From positions 4,154,001 to 4,218,000 of the forward strand of contig NC_070562.1 of the NCBI RefSeq assembly GCF_026914185.1: a stretch of DNA of 64,000 bases, written 5' to 3'. Position 1 is the first letter of the stretch; each line of letters begins with the position of its first letter. The translations under genes were made by a program, and so were the position numbers. Shown here one piece after another: positions 33,466 to 44,539 of this stretch. This DNA is from Puccinia triticina. Its lineage: Eukaryota > Basidiomycota > Pucciniomycetes > Pucciniales > Pucciniaceae. Below the pieces are notes generated by a model. That model was not told the origin of the DNA. It saw only the letters and a program-made list of their open reading frames with translations, and ran no database searches.

Positions 33466-34892
33466 GCTGGATGGGATTGGCTGGGCAATCCATGACCCCT
33501 GATCAACCCGCATGTCATGCCAACACAATGTGTTGTTGGTGTTGGCTTGAAATGCGGGTTGGATGGGTCAGACTCACCCAGTTCTGCATTGCTGGTGTCG
33601 GAGAGGTCATGCCAGACCTGTTCCTGATCCCGCAGCCAAGCCCACGCGCTGATTCAAAAAATTTTGAGTGGTGGTGTATGCACCAAACACAGCTTACATA
33701 AGTTGCAGGTTCATACAGCATACTTGCTCAACAATTAATCCCGCCCCAATGTGGTTGATCACCCGGATTAGTGCTAATCCCGGAGTAAGCTAATCTGCTA
33801 CTTCTCAAGTTACAGCTGCACCAATGCGGATGATCTGAGGCTCCTAAAACCCTGGATAGCAACCCAGGTGGCCCTTGAATTTGTCATTCTCGGAGCTAAA
33901 TGTCAGATAGCACCCGCGGTGGAGTTGCTCCAAAGGTATCCATTTTAGCTCCAAAGTTTAGAAAAATTCAGTTGTGAACCCCCCTATTGTTTTCCTCTTC
34001 TCTGGCACATCTACATAGTCACAGATGACATATTTAACTACAAGAAAAATTCTAAAAACTGCTAGTAGTTGAGATTAGGGATGAAAATTGGGCCAGGTTG
34101 GCCCTGCACCAGCGCTCTTGGGTTGGTGTGGATTGTTATTTTTTAGGTCCCACGGCTAAATGGGCTTGCCCAATGGGCACCTGAGTTCGGATAGCGGGTT
34201 TTGGGTAGCCTGTGGGCACCCATTGAATTTCAGTGTGGCCGGCGGGGTGCTTCTGCCAGCTTCAGCAAGTCATTGTTGAATCAACACTCAACTAGTCAAC
34301 ACCCAAGCTTCAAAAGGCTATGTCTGAGTCTATCACCCCCGACCTTACTCCTGTGGCTACCACTTTGAGTCAAAGTCAGAATCTTGTATCTTTGCTGAGC
34401 TCACACACTGTCACAAGTGCTTGTTTGTGGGTCTGACCAACGGTGGGCCGCTACACTAAACTCCCCGTAGCGTGCGCTATCCGCTAGTTTAGCATTGTGT
34501 AGTTCCTGACACAGTGCCGTTAGATGTAGCGCCCGCTACGGTCCGCTACGCTTAGGGATGGTAATCAGGCGGGCTCGGGCCGCCCGCGGGCTGGCCCGAC
34601 GCAGCCCGGGAACTTGATGGACGGGCCGGGCCGGGCCAGCCTCATTCAAATGATGTCCAAACCCGAACCCGTTTATGACTCGGGCTGCCCATGGACAGCC
34701 CGCGGGCCGCCGGCGGGCCCCGCCCAAAAACCATAAGGAGCCAGAAAAATAAAAATAAAAATAAGAATTTAGGATAAATAGCCTTCAAAATTGTTTCTAC
34801 TTGATTCCCAGGGAGGAGCAGTGAAAAAACATTGGTGAAAAAATAATTTGCGTGTATAAATTTAGTAATGACGAGGGAAATAACATGAAAAA

Positions 34893-37118
34893 TCACTGCA
34901 AGGCTGCCCGCTTGGCAGCCTTGATCCAGTCTTGAGAGCAGATCAATGCCTCGACAGAATCTTCATTCAGGCGCATTCGATCATCATCAAGAACTCGCCC
35001 GCCTGTAGAGAAAGCCGACTCAGAGGCTACTGATGTTGTTGGGACCATGAGCACTGTCCTGGCAATCTTTGATAGTGATGGGAATCGAGGTGAATTCATT
35101 TTCCACCAGCCAAGCAGGTCGAACTCGGAATCAGAATCGTCGGAGAGGATCACATTTTGTTCTTTGAGGTAAAGATCCAACTCAGCCGCAGGTGCATTCG
35201 GCGAAGCTTCAACGGTTCCAGCCATGTACTGATGGAAGGCAGTCAAGTCCTTGTTGATTGCCTTCGTTGGCCTCGTTTGATTTTGATTGGCGGTTGGCTC
35301 AGCGGCAGATGATGAAGCTGGAGCATACAGGTTCCATAGTTGAAAGACGGTCGATCGCACATTTCCGACAAATTCATTGATGTCCTGGTCGGGCGCGGTG
35401 TGCTGCTCGAGATGAAAGCGGAGGTATTGCATCTTAAAACGGGGGTCAAGAATAAGACCAACGGCCAGGAGTTCCTTTGATGGTTCCCAATACTTTTCAA
35501 ATTTGGCCTTCATCGGCTTGATCATGTCTTTGAGGTTCACGAGATCGCTTGGATGGGCCGCATAATGGTTTAGTTGATGTTCAACGGCTGACATCGCTTG
35601 ATATCCATAATTGATGGTTGGATATTGGGTGCCACTCAACAAAACCGTTGCTAAAACAAGACCAATATAAGTGACTTGGTCCAAAATGGTCCAATAAACA
35701 AAATTGAGAAGAAAAATAAACACCAACCTTGATAAAATGGCTCAAGGAAGTTTTCCATTGAAGCCAGTTCCTCCCATTGAGCCTCGGTCGGGCAGTAGTC
35801 ATACTTATCGTCTTGGATCGCTAGTTCCTCGAAGGCTAGCTTGTAGGGTAAGGAAGACTCAATCATTAGGTAAGTGGAGTTCCACCGCGTCGGAACGTCC
35901 TTACAAGGTCGTTTCTTGTTGAGTTTGATGTCAACTGCAGTGAGCGCCTTTTCAAAGGCATCCATGCGGCTTGGTGATCCGTGGATGTAATGAACACTGT
36001 TGCGTAGTTGATCAACAGCTGAACCGGAGAATTTGAGCCCATCCTTGACAATGAGGTTGATGATGTGGGCTAAGCAGCGCACATGGAAATAACACGAGGT
36101 TGCACCGCCCGGAGTAGCAGAGCGATCATCCACATATCGTCGAAGTCTAATGAGGGCTGCTGTGTTTGAGGCTGCATTGTCAACTGTGACAAAAGCTAGC
36201 TTGTTGATAAGCTTCCAATCACGTAGTACTTGACTGAGTCGGTCGGAAATAGCAGGGCCGGAGTGCGGAGGCGGAAGTGGTCGGAAACTGATGATTAACT
36301 TCTCAAGGCTCCATTGTGCGCTGATATAGTGGGCCGTGATCACCATATATCCAGTGAGATTGGAGGCCGTCCATAGATCGGTTGTGGGTGCAACATGGTC
36401 GGCGTCCTTTGCGATGAGAGCAATAAAGGTCGCTTTTTGTTCGTTGAACAATTTGATGCAATCGTTTCGCAGAGTCTGGCGTCCGGGCATCTTGAATTGA
36501 GGCTGAGTTTCTTTCATGAAATTGACAAAGCCTTTGTGCTCAGCCATTGCAAAGGGGTATTCATGTTGAATTACCATTTCTGCCATTTGTTTGCAAGATC
36601 AATCTTGATTGTATATCCAGACGGTGTGGCCGGCAGATTTGATCGACAAGCTAAAGTTCAAAAGACCTTGTTTCACCATGACACCGCCTTTCTCAACGAG
36701 ACATTTCTTCGAGTGTCGATGGAGATGGTTGGTTCCAGCGGACGAGGCGCCTACAAGCTTCACTTCGCAGTAATTGCACTTGGCCTTCTCCTTGCCATCT
36801 GTGTCTAGAAAATGATGCCCATACCAAAGAAATTAAGAATGTTAGTATAATATTGGAATGGCTAGAGCAGTAAATATGGGAAGATTCAGGAAAGCAGAAA
36901 GATAATAACTCACCTATGAACTTGGAGAAGTGCTCCCACACACCACTCGTGAGTTTTCGCCTCTTCGATTGGCTGCCGCTGATCTCTTCTTGTGATTCGC
37001 TCTGGGTATCTGCTGGCAGTGGAGTCGGAGGCGGGTCATCACCAGATCGATTTGGTTGAATATTCGGTCCAGTGGAAGAGACTGGAATGTCGCTTTCCTC
37101 GCCAGTTGATTCAGCCAT
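34893..37118 (-). pseudogene. hAT (Ac-like) transposase with a single nonsense codon
   Basis: Exons 37118-36914, 36804-35728 and 35650-34893 join in frame to 679 codons. A BED zinc finger (CNYCEVKL...HLHRHSKKC) is built across the first intron. Then come HEYPFAMAEHKGF, TTDLWTASNLTGYMVI (first Asp), LAFVTVDNAASNTAAL (second Asp), VRCLAHIINLIVKDGL, DVPTRWNSTYLMI, and the C-terminal hAT dimerisation domain with WWKMNSPRFPSLSKIARTVL and VASESAFSTGGRVL. These features match the RICESLEEPER/Ac branch. One in-frame TGA lies at 36601-36599, ahead of HEYP, in a TTGATC context that could derive from CGA. Apart from that the gene looks complete, so the copy is recent or nearly active. Confidence 0.88.
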
Positions 37119-37194
37119 GTAGTCAAGGGTTGACGCCAAAAGTTGATAGCCGAGAGTCGATAGGTGTTCCGGTTTGTAGTTGGCAAGCGGATAT

Positions 37195-37490
37195 CTGATA
37201 GATTTGGGGGTGGTGGTTGAACGGGTGGATTCGACGGCGGTGGTGGATGCGACGGCGGTGGTGGATGCGACGGTGGTGGGGGGAGTGGTGGGGTGTGTAT
37301 TTTTTTGGTTCAGTCGTGCACTGCTCTTTGGCTATGGGGGGCGGTGGGGAGGGGTGTGGGGCTGAGGAGGATGGCGGTGGGGGGGATTCGACGGTGGTGG
37401 TGGCTGGATGGTGGGGGATTCGACGGCGGTGTGGGATTCGACGGCGGTGTGGGATTCGACGGCGGTGGTGGCTGGATGGTGGTGGGTGGC
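37195..37490. repeat. G-rich tandem repeat upstream of hAT transposase
   Basis: Imperfect tandem repeats of GATTCGACGGCGGTGGTGG-like units (18-21 bp) in two clusters, 37228-37290 and 37383-37485, in the 5' region of the transposase gene. Comparable repeats lie upstream of the transposase at 22530-25692. Confidence 0.8.
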
Positions 37491-38149
37491 AGGGGATCGG
37501 TGGCGCTAGCTGTATCATGTGAGACTCACAGTGCACACAATATCCGCTTGGGTCCCCGCCCCCGGCCTATTCGGGGGTGGCCCGGCGGGACCCGACGGGC
37601 CGCCCGCCCCAGCCCGGATACAGTGGCGGGTCTGCCGGGTCGGGCCAACATTGATTTTTTCTCGCAAGGCGTCGCCCGAACCCGACCCAAACCCGGGGCG
37701 GGTTCGGGCCGCCGGCCGGCCGGCCCGCCCAATTATCATCCCTAGCTACGCTGCACTAACGGGCGCTAACAGCGCTATGAGCTTTTTTAGCGGTTGAATA
37801 GCACTGCTAGCGCTGATAGCGGCAATAGAGGCCCTGTAGTTTCAAGGGGTGCCTGTTAGCGGTAGCGGGCAATCACTTCCCGCTGACAGAAAGCCCCATC
37901 ATTTGTAGTTTAGATCCGCTAAGCTGCGCTGAACTACTGACTAAATGTAGCGTAGCGGCCCACCGTTGGTCTGACCCGAGTCTGACCCAATGAAATCAGT
38001 AACCACCCCAACCCAACCCGCTTTGAGTTGGGCCATTTCAAGAGTCCCACGGATCTTGGCCCATCCAATTGTGTTTGGACCCTTGTCGGACCAAACAAAA
38101 ACTGAGTGGGATGGTTTGGGCCGGCCCAATTCTCAGCCCTAGTTGAGAT

Positions 38150-38585
38150 GCAGAAGCTCAAAGAAAACTTGGGGTGATATTCAAGCGTTTATCAAAGGCT
38201 ATTCCAACCAAGGTTTTATGCACAGTCATTGTGCACATTGCACAGTGACTGCATGAAAGGGCATGATGTAATTATGTGGAGTTACAATGGCAGTTACACT
38301 GAAGTATGCTGCATGTCAAATGCTGGCAGTTTCTAGAGTTTTTCTTGCAGTGGAAGACTTCCTGTGTAACAAGGAAAATGTTTTCATCAGCCTGTATAAG
38401 TTCATTGCTTTCATGTGTGTTGTTTGTTGTTTTGGTAGGTGTCTTAATTTTGGAGTTAGAAGGGAATCTAGAGCTCTCTAAATGCTGCTGGTAAGGCATC
38501 CATTTGCAATGCTCAATGCTGCACCCCAGTGGACACCTTCTGATTTCCCCCAAAAAAGCACTGGCTTCTTTTTGAAATAAAAGGC
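38150..38585. other. Non-coding stretch
   Basis: No gene supported. A small palindrome, TGCACAGTCA...TGTGCAC, occurs at 38220-38250. Confidence 0.4.
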
Positions 38586-38815
38586 GGATTCAAAGTTGGC
38601 CATGCATGACTTGCATGTACTTTTGCAAGTTGGTTTTCAAGGCTTTTCTTGAACACCAACATTCAATAAAACATTCAAGCAGGTTTGGGGGGTGGAGTAC
38701 TGTACAATATGACTTGCATGCACTTTTGCAACTCAGCGTTCAAGAATGAACTAGAACACCAACTTGCAAAAGTGCATGTCACTGTCAGTCACATCTGGCC
38801 AACTTTGAAGCCCCC
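38586..38815. mobile_element. MITE-like repeat, TTCAAAGTTGGCCA family, copy 2
   Basis: GGATTCAAAGTTGGCCATGC at the left and the inverse of GGGGCTTCAAAGTTGGCCAG at the right. The interior carries TGACTTGCATGCACTTTTGC words and their inverses, as in 15973-16398. Target duplication not resolved. Confidence 0.6.
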
Positions 38816-39171
38816 ATTTTTGAATAGAGCCTCTTTATTTGAAGACTTCCCACAGGATCTACACCCCCCGTACAGACTAAAATTTCACAGATCTAAACCT
38901 TACTTGCTGGTGAAAAGTGATTGAGATCAAGTTCTCACCAGCCAGTAAGGTTTAACCTGGCCTGACAGATCTGGCTTTTTAGCCCACGGGAAGTCATCCA
39001 TTGCCCTGCCCGCCTGAAATTTGTCCAGGCTACATGGGCTCTGCTTGAACCCACATAAAATCAAGGAAAAAACAATATGAAAAGGACACAGAGTCACAGA
39101 TTCACACTGATCATTATTGGATGGATAAAAATGTTGTTGTTTTTTCTTGCATGAAAATTTGCAATAGAAAA

Positions 39172-39202
<31 letters not shown>

Positions 39203-39467
39203 CAATCAGCTTGTGGAAATGACTGCATGGTACCTCATGATTCTGATGGAAGATTCAGAGTGATGATTTCAAGAGTTCTTGGCTGAAGATCCCAAATGAG
39301 CTGTTTTTTTACTGATGTATGTGGGCTTTTGTTGGTGTATGGCCATCCAAGAATGATTTTCAAACTGATTGGACTTCGAAGGAATGTTTCAAGGAGGACT
39401 TTAGGGCTGGTTTTCAGGGGCTGGAGGGGTTCTGGGCGGGCGCCGGGCAGTGGGCGCCCCCAAGGCC
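38816..39467. other. Upstream region of the GPHR gene, with poly-T tract
   Basis: Contains an uninterrupted T run of about 25 (39177-39202) and a palindrome around 38900-38950 (AACCTTACTGGCTG-like words inverted around GTGATTGAGATC). Sequence turns GC-rich at about 39420, just ahead of the GPHR start codon. No other gene. Confidence 0.4.
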
Positions 39468-41585
39468 ATGGCCAACCAACTCGTCTCCCACCTCAGCCTG
39501 CTGGCACTCCGGGCCGGCTTCTTCGTGGCCTGCCGGCGCTACCTCGGGCACTTCGACCTCAAGCGGCTCGCCCATCCGCCCCCGCAGAAGCAGCCCGAGC
39601 CCGCCGCCCCGCCCGAGCAGGCCGTCGCCCCAGCCATCGCCGCCCTCATCTTCTGCTGCTCGTTCTGCGAAGGCAGTCTGCTCTTCAGCATCGTCATCCT
39701 CGGCTCATGGCTCAGCCCCCAGTTAAGCCATCCCCCTCTCCCCCCCACACACACACGAACTGACCGAGCCTCCCTCGCATCCCAGGGCCCGCAATCTCAA
39801 CTGGAACTTCTCCCTCGCCCTCCTCATCTCCTCCGTCGTCTTCATCGTGCCCTTCCTCGAATCGCTGCTCTTCTCCACCACCCTCCTCAGCCGCCGCCGG
39901 AAGAGTTGCGTGCCCCTTCGCCAGCCTCCCGCAGAAGACCGCCGAGCTGACCATTCTCGCATTCTGCAGCCAACGAGCGCATCAGGATTCTGTCGGCAAG
40001 GACGCTGGGCCTGACCTTGGTCCCATTCGGGGTCTATCTGGTCGTATACTACCGTCTAGGGCAGGTCATCCAAGGCTTGTTGGGCGTCGAGTCGGGCAGC
40101 CACTCGTTTGGTGAGTCTCCCGGCCCACCACCCAGTCGGCCTTGCTGGAGAGAGACTGATCCGCATCCCACCCTGCACACCTTCTCCCCTCCAGGCTTCC
40201 TCAACACGACTCTCGCCAGGATCTGTGTCCCCGGGGTCATCCTCATCGCCTCCCTCTCCGGCGGAGGAGCGGTGAACACGGCATGGCTCACCTGGGAATG
40301 GCGCCGTCGGGCTAAGGAGTCTGCTCTGCCTCCCCCCTCGTCCAAAAACCTCCCCCAGCTCATCGTTCTCTCTTTTTTCCTTTTTTTTTATAGACCGCCC
40401 ATCACCGACCAACATATCGTTGCCGCTGAGAAGTCGCTCCTCAGAACCCAGAACGACCTCGTCGACCGTAGATCCATCCTCCACCAGCAACAGGCCAGTC
40501 TTGCCAACAGCTCCAAGCCCGACGGCTCCAGCCTGCTCACAACCCTGTTCACCAGCTCTTCCCACCCCAGTCAGCCTTCATCTCTTTTTCTCTTACCCTC
40601 GGTATCAAGTACTAACTACTACATAACCTAAAATAAAAGAAACAACCCAGCTCCAGCAGGAAGTCGCCGGGCTGGAGGCCATGGAAGCCCAGATGATTTC
40701 CGACATCTCTGTCCTTAAGGAGCGCAAGGAGTCTCACGAGTATTCTCGCACGATCCCGGGGATGATGCTGAACATCGCAAACTGGTTCCTCTCGGTGTAT
40801 TGCGTCTACCGTCTCTTCATGGTCAGCATTTGATTCATATATGAGACATGGCAGAGAACACTTGTGCTGATCTCTGTGTGGATGAGCAACAGGCATGCGT
40901 GAATTTGATATTTGGATATGTGAAGCACCCGACGACGACGACGACGCGGAACCCGACGACAGACGTGGTGACGTATCTGGTAGCAAAGGTCTTGGCGACA
41001 TTCAGTATCGAGCTCGAGATCGGCAAGCTGACCCGCCTCGTCGGCCTGGTCCTCATCGGCTCGATCATCGTCGTCAATCTGCGCGCTGTGCTCGTCTGGG
41101 TCAACCGGGTCTTCAACCGGCTCTCGGTCTCCTCGACCAACCCCAGCGGCCTCGGCAGCAGCCTCATCCTCCTCGTCCTCGCCCAACTCATGGTCCGTCC
41201 TTCCACCCCTTCCTGTCCACACATCCACCACAGCCACTTAACTGACAAACTGCGGGATGGTATGCAGGCCATTTATCTGCTGACCTGTCTGATCTCCCTG
41301 CCTTCCTCGAGCCCGGCCAAAGATCCATCGACAGAGACCCCGCCAAACGGGCTGAAGGAGGCCTCCTTACTCGACACCTTGCCCTCCTTCTCCCGCTTCA
41401 GCAAGCTCTTCGACCTCGTCTTCCTCGCCACCGGCACGCTCACCTTCCTCTTCCGCTGGCTGCTCAACCAGATCTGTCTCCCCCCCGACACACCCTCCAC
41501 CTTCATCCCCTCCTCCTCCTCCTCCGCTCCCAATGGCGAGGAAAACATTCAGCTCAACCAGCGCATCGGCGCTCACTTTGTTTAA
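39468..41585 (+). CDS. Golgi pH regulator (GPHR / GPR89 family) membrane protein
   Basis: GPHR proteins are polytopic Golgi/ER membrane anion channels that help acidify the Golgi; plant members were described as GTG proteins. Eight exons (39468-39721, 39786-39904, 39970-40110, 40195-40318, 40394-40569, 40640-40821, 40926-41192, 41268-41585) join in frame to 526 aa. The exon 5/6 junction is the least certain. Family signatures: RNLNWNFSLALLISSVVFIVPF, LNTTLARICVPGVILIASLSGGGAVNTAW (the conserved GPHR_N segment; shown here in two parts: LNTTLARICVPGV, LIASLSGGGAVNTAW), a long coiled-coil cytosolic loop with LEAMEAQMISDI, SRTIPGMMLN and SVYCVYRLFM, then the C-terminal ABA_GPCR-type domain with helices around LVGLVLIGSIIVVNLRAVL, SSLILLVLAQLMAIYLLTC and FDLVFLATGTLTFLFRWL. 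Roughly nine membrane segments. A Ser/Pro-rich 26-residue tail ends the protein. Confidence 0.9.
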
Positions 41586-43615
41586 CTCCTCCCCCCCACA
41601 TCACCCTCTGCAAGCTTGTTGTTGTTGTCCTACTACGTACCCGATCTTCTGTATGTATCCCCTTCATCACTTCCTCATTTAATCGATATCCACATGCTTT
41701 CCTTGCTTAGAGACAAACTGACCACGTATAAATAGGCTTTGGACTTTTTCATCCGTACCCTTTCTTCAGTCTGCTACATTTTCTCTCTCTCTCTCTCATC
41801 CTGAAAAGTTTATGCATCCTCAACCAAATACATTTATCTCTCTGGGAACTGAAGTGACTTGATCTACTGCAAAAAACAGGATAGTGGAGAAATATGTGAG
41901 CGTATGTGTATAGTGGGGACATGTGACTTGAGGCGTGTGACAGAGGGTTGAGTGGGTGCTACAGGTTGTCCAGAGCCTAGCTTAGATGCCGACACCGTAG
42001 GGAGACTAGTGGGAGGAGTCCAGACCATGACTGCTAATATTGGCAATATAGCCTTGGAGTCGCAGCGCGTCCGTAGTGCGTTAGAGGCGTTGTGTCCCGA
42101 CACTGACACTGCAGAAGGACCGGAACAACCGAACCGCATACCACCTGACGTGATGGCCGCATTTACAGAGGCTAAGAGGTCTAACTTCCAGTGTAGCCAA
42201 GCACCAGTTGAGCTATGAAGGAAAAACTTTTTAGATCTGTCGCCACCTCCTATCGCCATTACATCATAAATTTGAGCAAGTGAAGGCCCTCCCCAGAATC
42301 ACTAACATGTCTGTCTTTGCCTTAACTGCTAGTCTGCTGCCAACTTAGTCCACTGATCAGCCTTTTTTGCGCAGAGACTTCTGTGTCTCAAGTCCTGGTC
42401 AACTTTGCCTGACCTCACTCCAAAAGTAAGCTTATTTCTTTAATCTATCCCAGTGGTTTCTCAAACTGCCTGTGACAGTAAACATATCTGAAAATAACTC
42501 AGTTGTTTTTAAGTTTGTGTGTTCATTCTGCGTGTCAATTGCTGGTAAGGTTTTGACCTGGGCCTCCGGGTCTGGGTGCAGCCCTCCCAAGATCCAGATC
42601 TGGCATAGCCTGCTCTGATCCTGGGTACCCGTTGGATCTCTGGTTTCTTTTTCTGGAATTGAGTACGCAGGCCAGGGAGTGAGCTATTGAGGTGATTGCA
42701 GGATCCCTGAATCATCATTCAGCTCAAGTCTCAAATCCAGTCCTGAAGAGGCCTTCAAAACGTCCTGTCAAAGAAGTTTTGAGCAGCTCCAACTCCAACA
42801 TCAAACAAGTAACACCTTTTGCAAAGAGCCAACATACCAACAGGAAAAGCAAAGATGTACCTTGCATTCCCCGCTTCAAGTGCTCTGACCAAGTGAGCTT
42901 TCTCTTCAGGTTGCTACACACAAGAATATACTTGGAATCAACTCACTGCCAAAAACCTCAAAGCATTGAAACATTATGTTTAAAAAACTGGCTTTTTCAG
43001 GATTTCATCAATGTCAACAACATCAAAGCTTCTTCTCTTTAAAATCTATTTTCTTTGTATGCCACAATGCCCTTGTGATTGCTTGAAATGCATATAAAAA
43101 AGCAAGTTTTGGAACTGTTTGTCCCTATCTTGTATCTCCGGCTGCATAGATGCGTAGCCAATTGGATACCGGGTTTCTAAGTATCCATCCGTGATCCCAT
43201 TGGATACCACTGGATCATTGGGGTTTGGGTCGCAACCTTAGTTGCTGGTATAGCTAGAAGAGATCAACTCTCTTGGCATCCCTGTATGTGACAGATGACA
43301 TCATGCAGGCTCATGCTCATGCAGCTTCCAGATGAAATCATGATCAAAATATTGTCATCTTATGAATTTCCAGGCCATCTAAAACCTCTCACTTTCTCTT
43401 CCTCACTAGCTAAATTCCTTCCCATTAAATCATGTGACCTGTCAATCAAACAAATCTCCCTCATGTAAGCTGCACCACCAGATAAAGAACCTCATTATAG
43501 CCCTGAGGGCATCTAAATCCCCTCATTCTCTGGTTACCATGAAGCTAAAATGTCTCACCCTTTTCTAAATAAAGAGGCTCTCCTCCTCCAGTTGCAATTT
43601 ATCTTGACTACCTGC
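41586..43615. other. Mostly non-coding stretch
   Basis: 3' flank of GPHR, then sequence without a convincing gene. Short open frames (for example 41952-42218 on plus, 88 codons, predicted helical; 42692-43042) have no recognised domain. The former could be a gag-like remnant or a small gene; nothing in the sequence decides. Confidence 0.4.
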
Positions 43616-44055
43616 AGTAGAGATGGCCGCAGGTACCTGTGAGGGATGGCAAAAGGGTACCCGGCACCTGTGGGCAGGTAGCAGGTGTCCAGTCTGAGTG
43701 AAATTTGAGGCAGGTACCTGAACCCTTGTCAGGTACCTGTGGTCAAAATGCCTCCCATACAGGCTAGGGATGGCCCTGGGTAATAGTTGGCGGGTACCCA
43801 GTGCCTGTAGGCGGGTACCTGTATGTTGTTGCAGGTACCCAATAACCCGCCAGAGGGTGCAGGGTGTCAAGAATTAGTGAAATTTTGTGGGGGTACCCGC
43901 ACCCGCAACAGGTACCTGGGTGCCATATGCCATCCCTAGTACCTGTTGGCCGGTACCCGGTACCCGTTGGCGGGTAATTGCTAGGCATGACAGGTACCTG
44001 CTGGTGGGTAGCGGGTGTCCAAAATTTGGGGAAGCAGGTACCACCAACACCCACC
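43616..44055. repeat. Cluster of degraded hAT termini
   Basis: Several GATGGC...GGTACCTG/GGGTACCCG blocks in both orientations. One pair, TAGGGATGGCCCTGGGTAAT at 43768 and the inverse of TAGGGATGGCATATGG ending at 43940, would make a ~170-bp hAT MITE. The flanking octamers do not match, and the surrounding copies suggest repeated insertion into hAT ends. Confidence 0.5.
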
Positions 44056-44179
44056 CTGCTGGGATGTGGCGCAATTTTCAGTTGGATTCAAGGTGGGCCA
44101 CTACTTTACCAGGCCCACCAAGTAAATTAGCCACCTTCAGTTAAGTTTTTCAAAGTTATTGTTATTGCTTGTGCGCGGA

Positions 44180-44355
44180 TAGCCGCGTCACGGTTATTTT
44201 AACTGGCCTTTCTTCATACGGCTGTTACTGGTAAATTAACATGTTATTGTAATGAAAGGCCAATTTTGCCCTAGAATGGCCCTTTCATGGGTTACTGGTA
44301 AATGAACACATTAATGAGCAATGAAAGGCCAAATTTGCCCTAAAATGGCCTTTCA
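44180..44355. repeat. Two-unit tandem hairpin repeat (TGAAAGGCC...GGCCTTTCA)
   Basis: GTTACTGGTAAAT-AACA, then AATGAAAGGCCAAWTTTGCC and CTARAATGGCCYTTTCA, occur twice in tandem (44222-44288 and 44290-44356). Each unit is a hairpin with a TGAAAGGCC/GGCCTTTCA stem. Confidence 0.7.
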
Positions 44356-44539
44356 CTGCTCAATATCTGGGTGGTATACCCTGGAACATCTGGAAGTTTT
44401 TCAGCTGTGCACAATTCACTGGACTGAGCTAAGTCAAATGCTCAGCAGACATCAGCTGCTCCACTCTGGTGCAGCCCCACAGTACATAGGCTTCCAGGTG
44501 GGGTTGAACAGGCCATACATAGATGGGGTTGGCCAGTAT

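Larger units (their letters stand above)
31669..33835. mobile_element. PIF-like TIR element (middle layer of a nest)
   Basis: GAGCATCCACATTGGT at 31669 and the inverse of GATCATCCGCATTGGT ending at 33835 match at 14 of 16 positions and are flanked by TGA on both sides (31666-31668 and 33836-33838). A 3-bp duplication fits PIF/Harbinger or CACTA-type elements. It contains the hAT at 32643-33465 and a four-unit tandem repeat, and no transposase. Confidence 0.55.
30592..33929. mobile_element. Large TIR element (outer layer of a nest)
   Basis: AGCAACTCCACCGTGGGAGC at 30592 and the inverse of AGCAACTCCACCGCGGGTGC ending at 33929; the 26-bp termini differ at three positions. No target duplication is visible, so this may be an old element or two separate ends. 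It encloses the elements at 31669-33835 and 32643-33465. No transposase was recognised. Confidence 0.5.
34553..37744 (-). mobile_element. Near-autonomous hAT element, innermost layer of the nest
   Basis: Ends TAGGGATGGTAATCAGGCGG and the inverse of TAGGGATGATAATTGGGCGG, with a perfect 8-bp target duplication GCTACGCT (34545-34552 and 37745-37752), a word that is itself typical of the MITE it landed in. It is 3192 bp and encodes one spliced transposase on the minus strand. GC-rich subterminal blocks lie at both ends. Confidence 0.93.
34439..37967. mobile_element. AACGGTG-family MITE, middle layer of the nest
   Basis: AACGGTGGGCCGCTACACTA at 34439 and the inverse of AACGGTGGGCCGCTACGCTA ending at 37967, flanked by GGTCTGACC (34430-34438 and 37968-37976). 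Without the inner hAT it is about 0.33 kb, packed with GCTACGCTA/TAGCGTAGC words. It is related to the element at 14502-14946 through terminus and interior. Confidence 0.85.
34076..38141. mobile_element. hAT element, outermost of a three-layer nest
   Basis: TAGGGATGAAAATTGGGCC at the left, and at the right the inverse of TAGGGCTGAGAATTGGGCC, flanked by a perfect GTTGAGAT (34068-34075 and 38142-38149). Removing the inner insertions leaves an element of about 0.54 kb made of GGGCC/GGCCC-rich ends without a transposase. Confidence 0.88.

Noticed and set aside
39319..40565. Long alternative and antisense frames across the GPHR gene
   Set aside because: High GC keeps other frames open; only the spliced plus-strand model matches GPHR motifs.
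41952..42218. 88-codon frame as a small gene
   Set aside because: No family, no conserved context; codon pattern alone is not enough.
43768..43940. Complete ~170-bp hAT MITE
   Set aside because: The flanking octamers do not match, and neighbouring hAT-end copies make chance pairing likely; kept only as a cluster of hAT termini.
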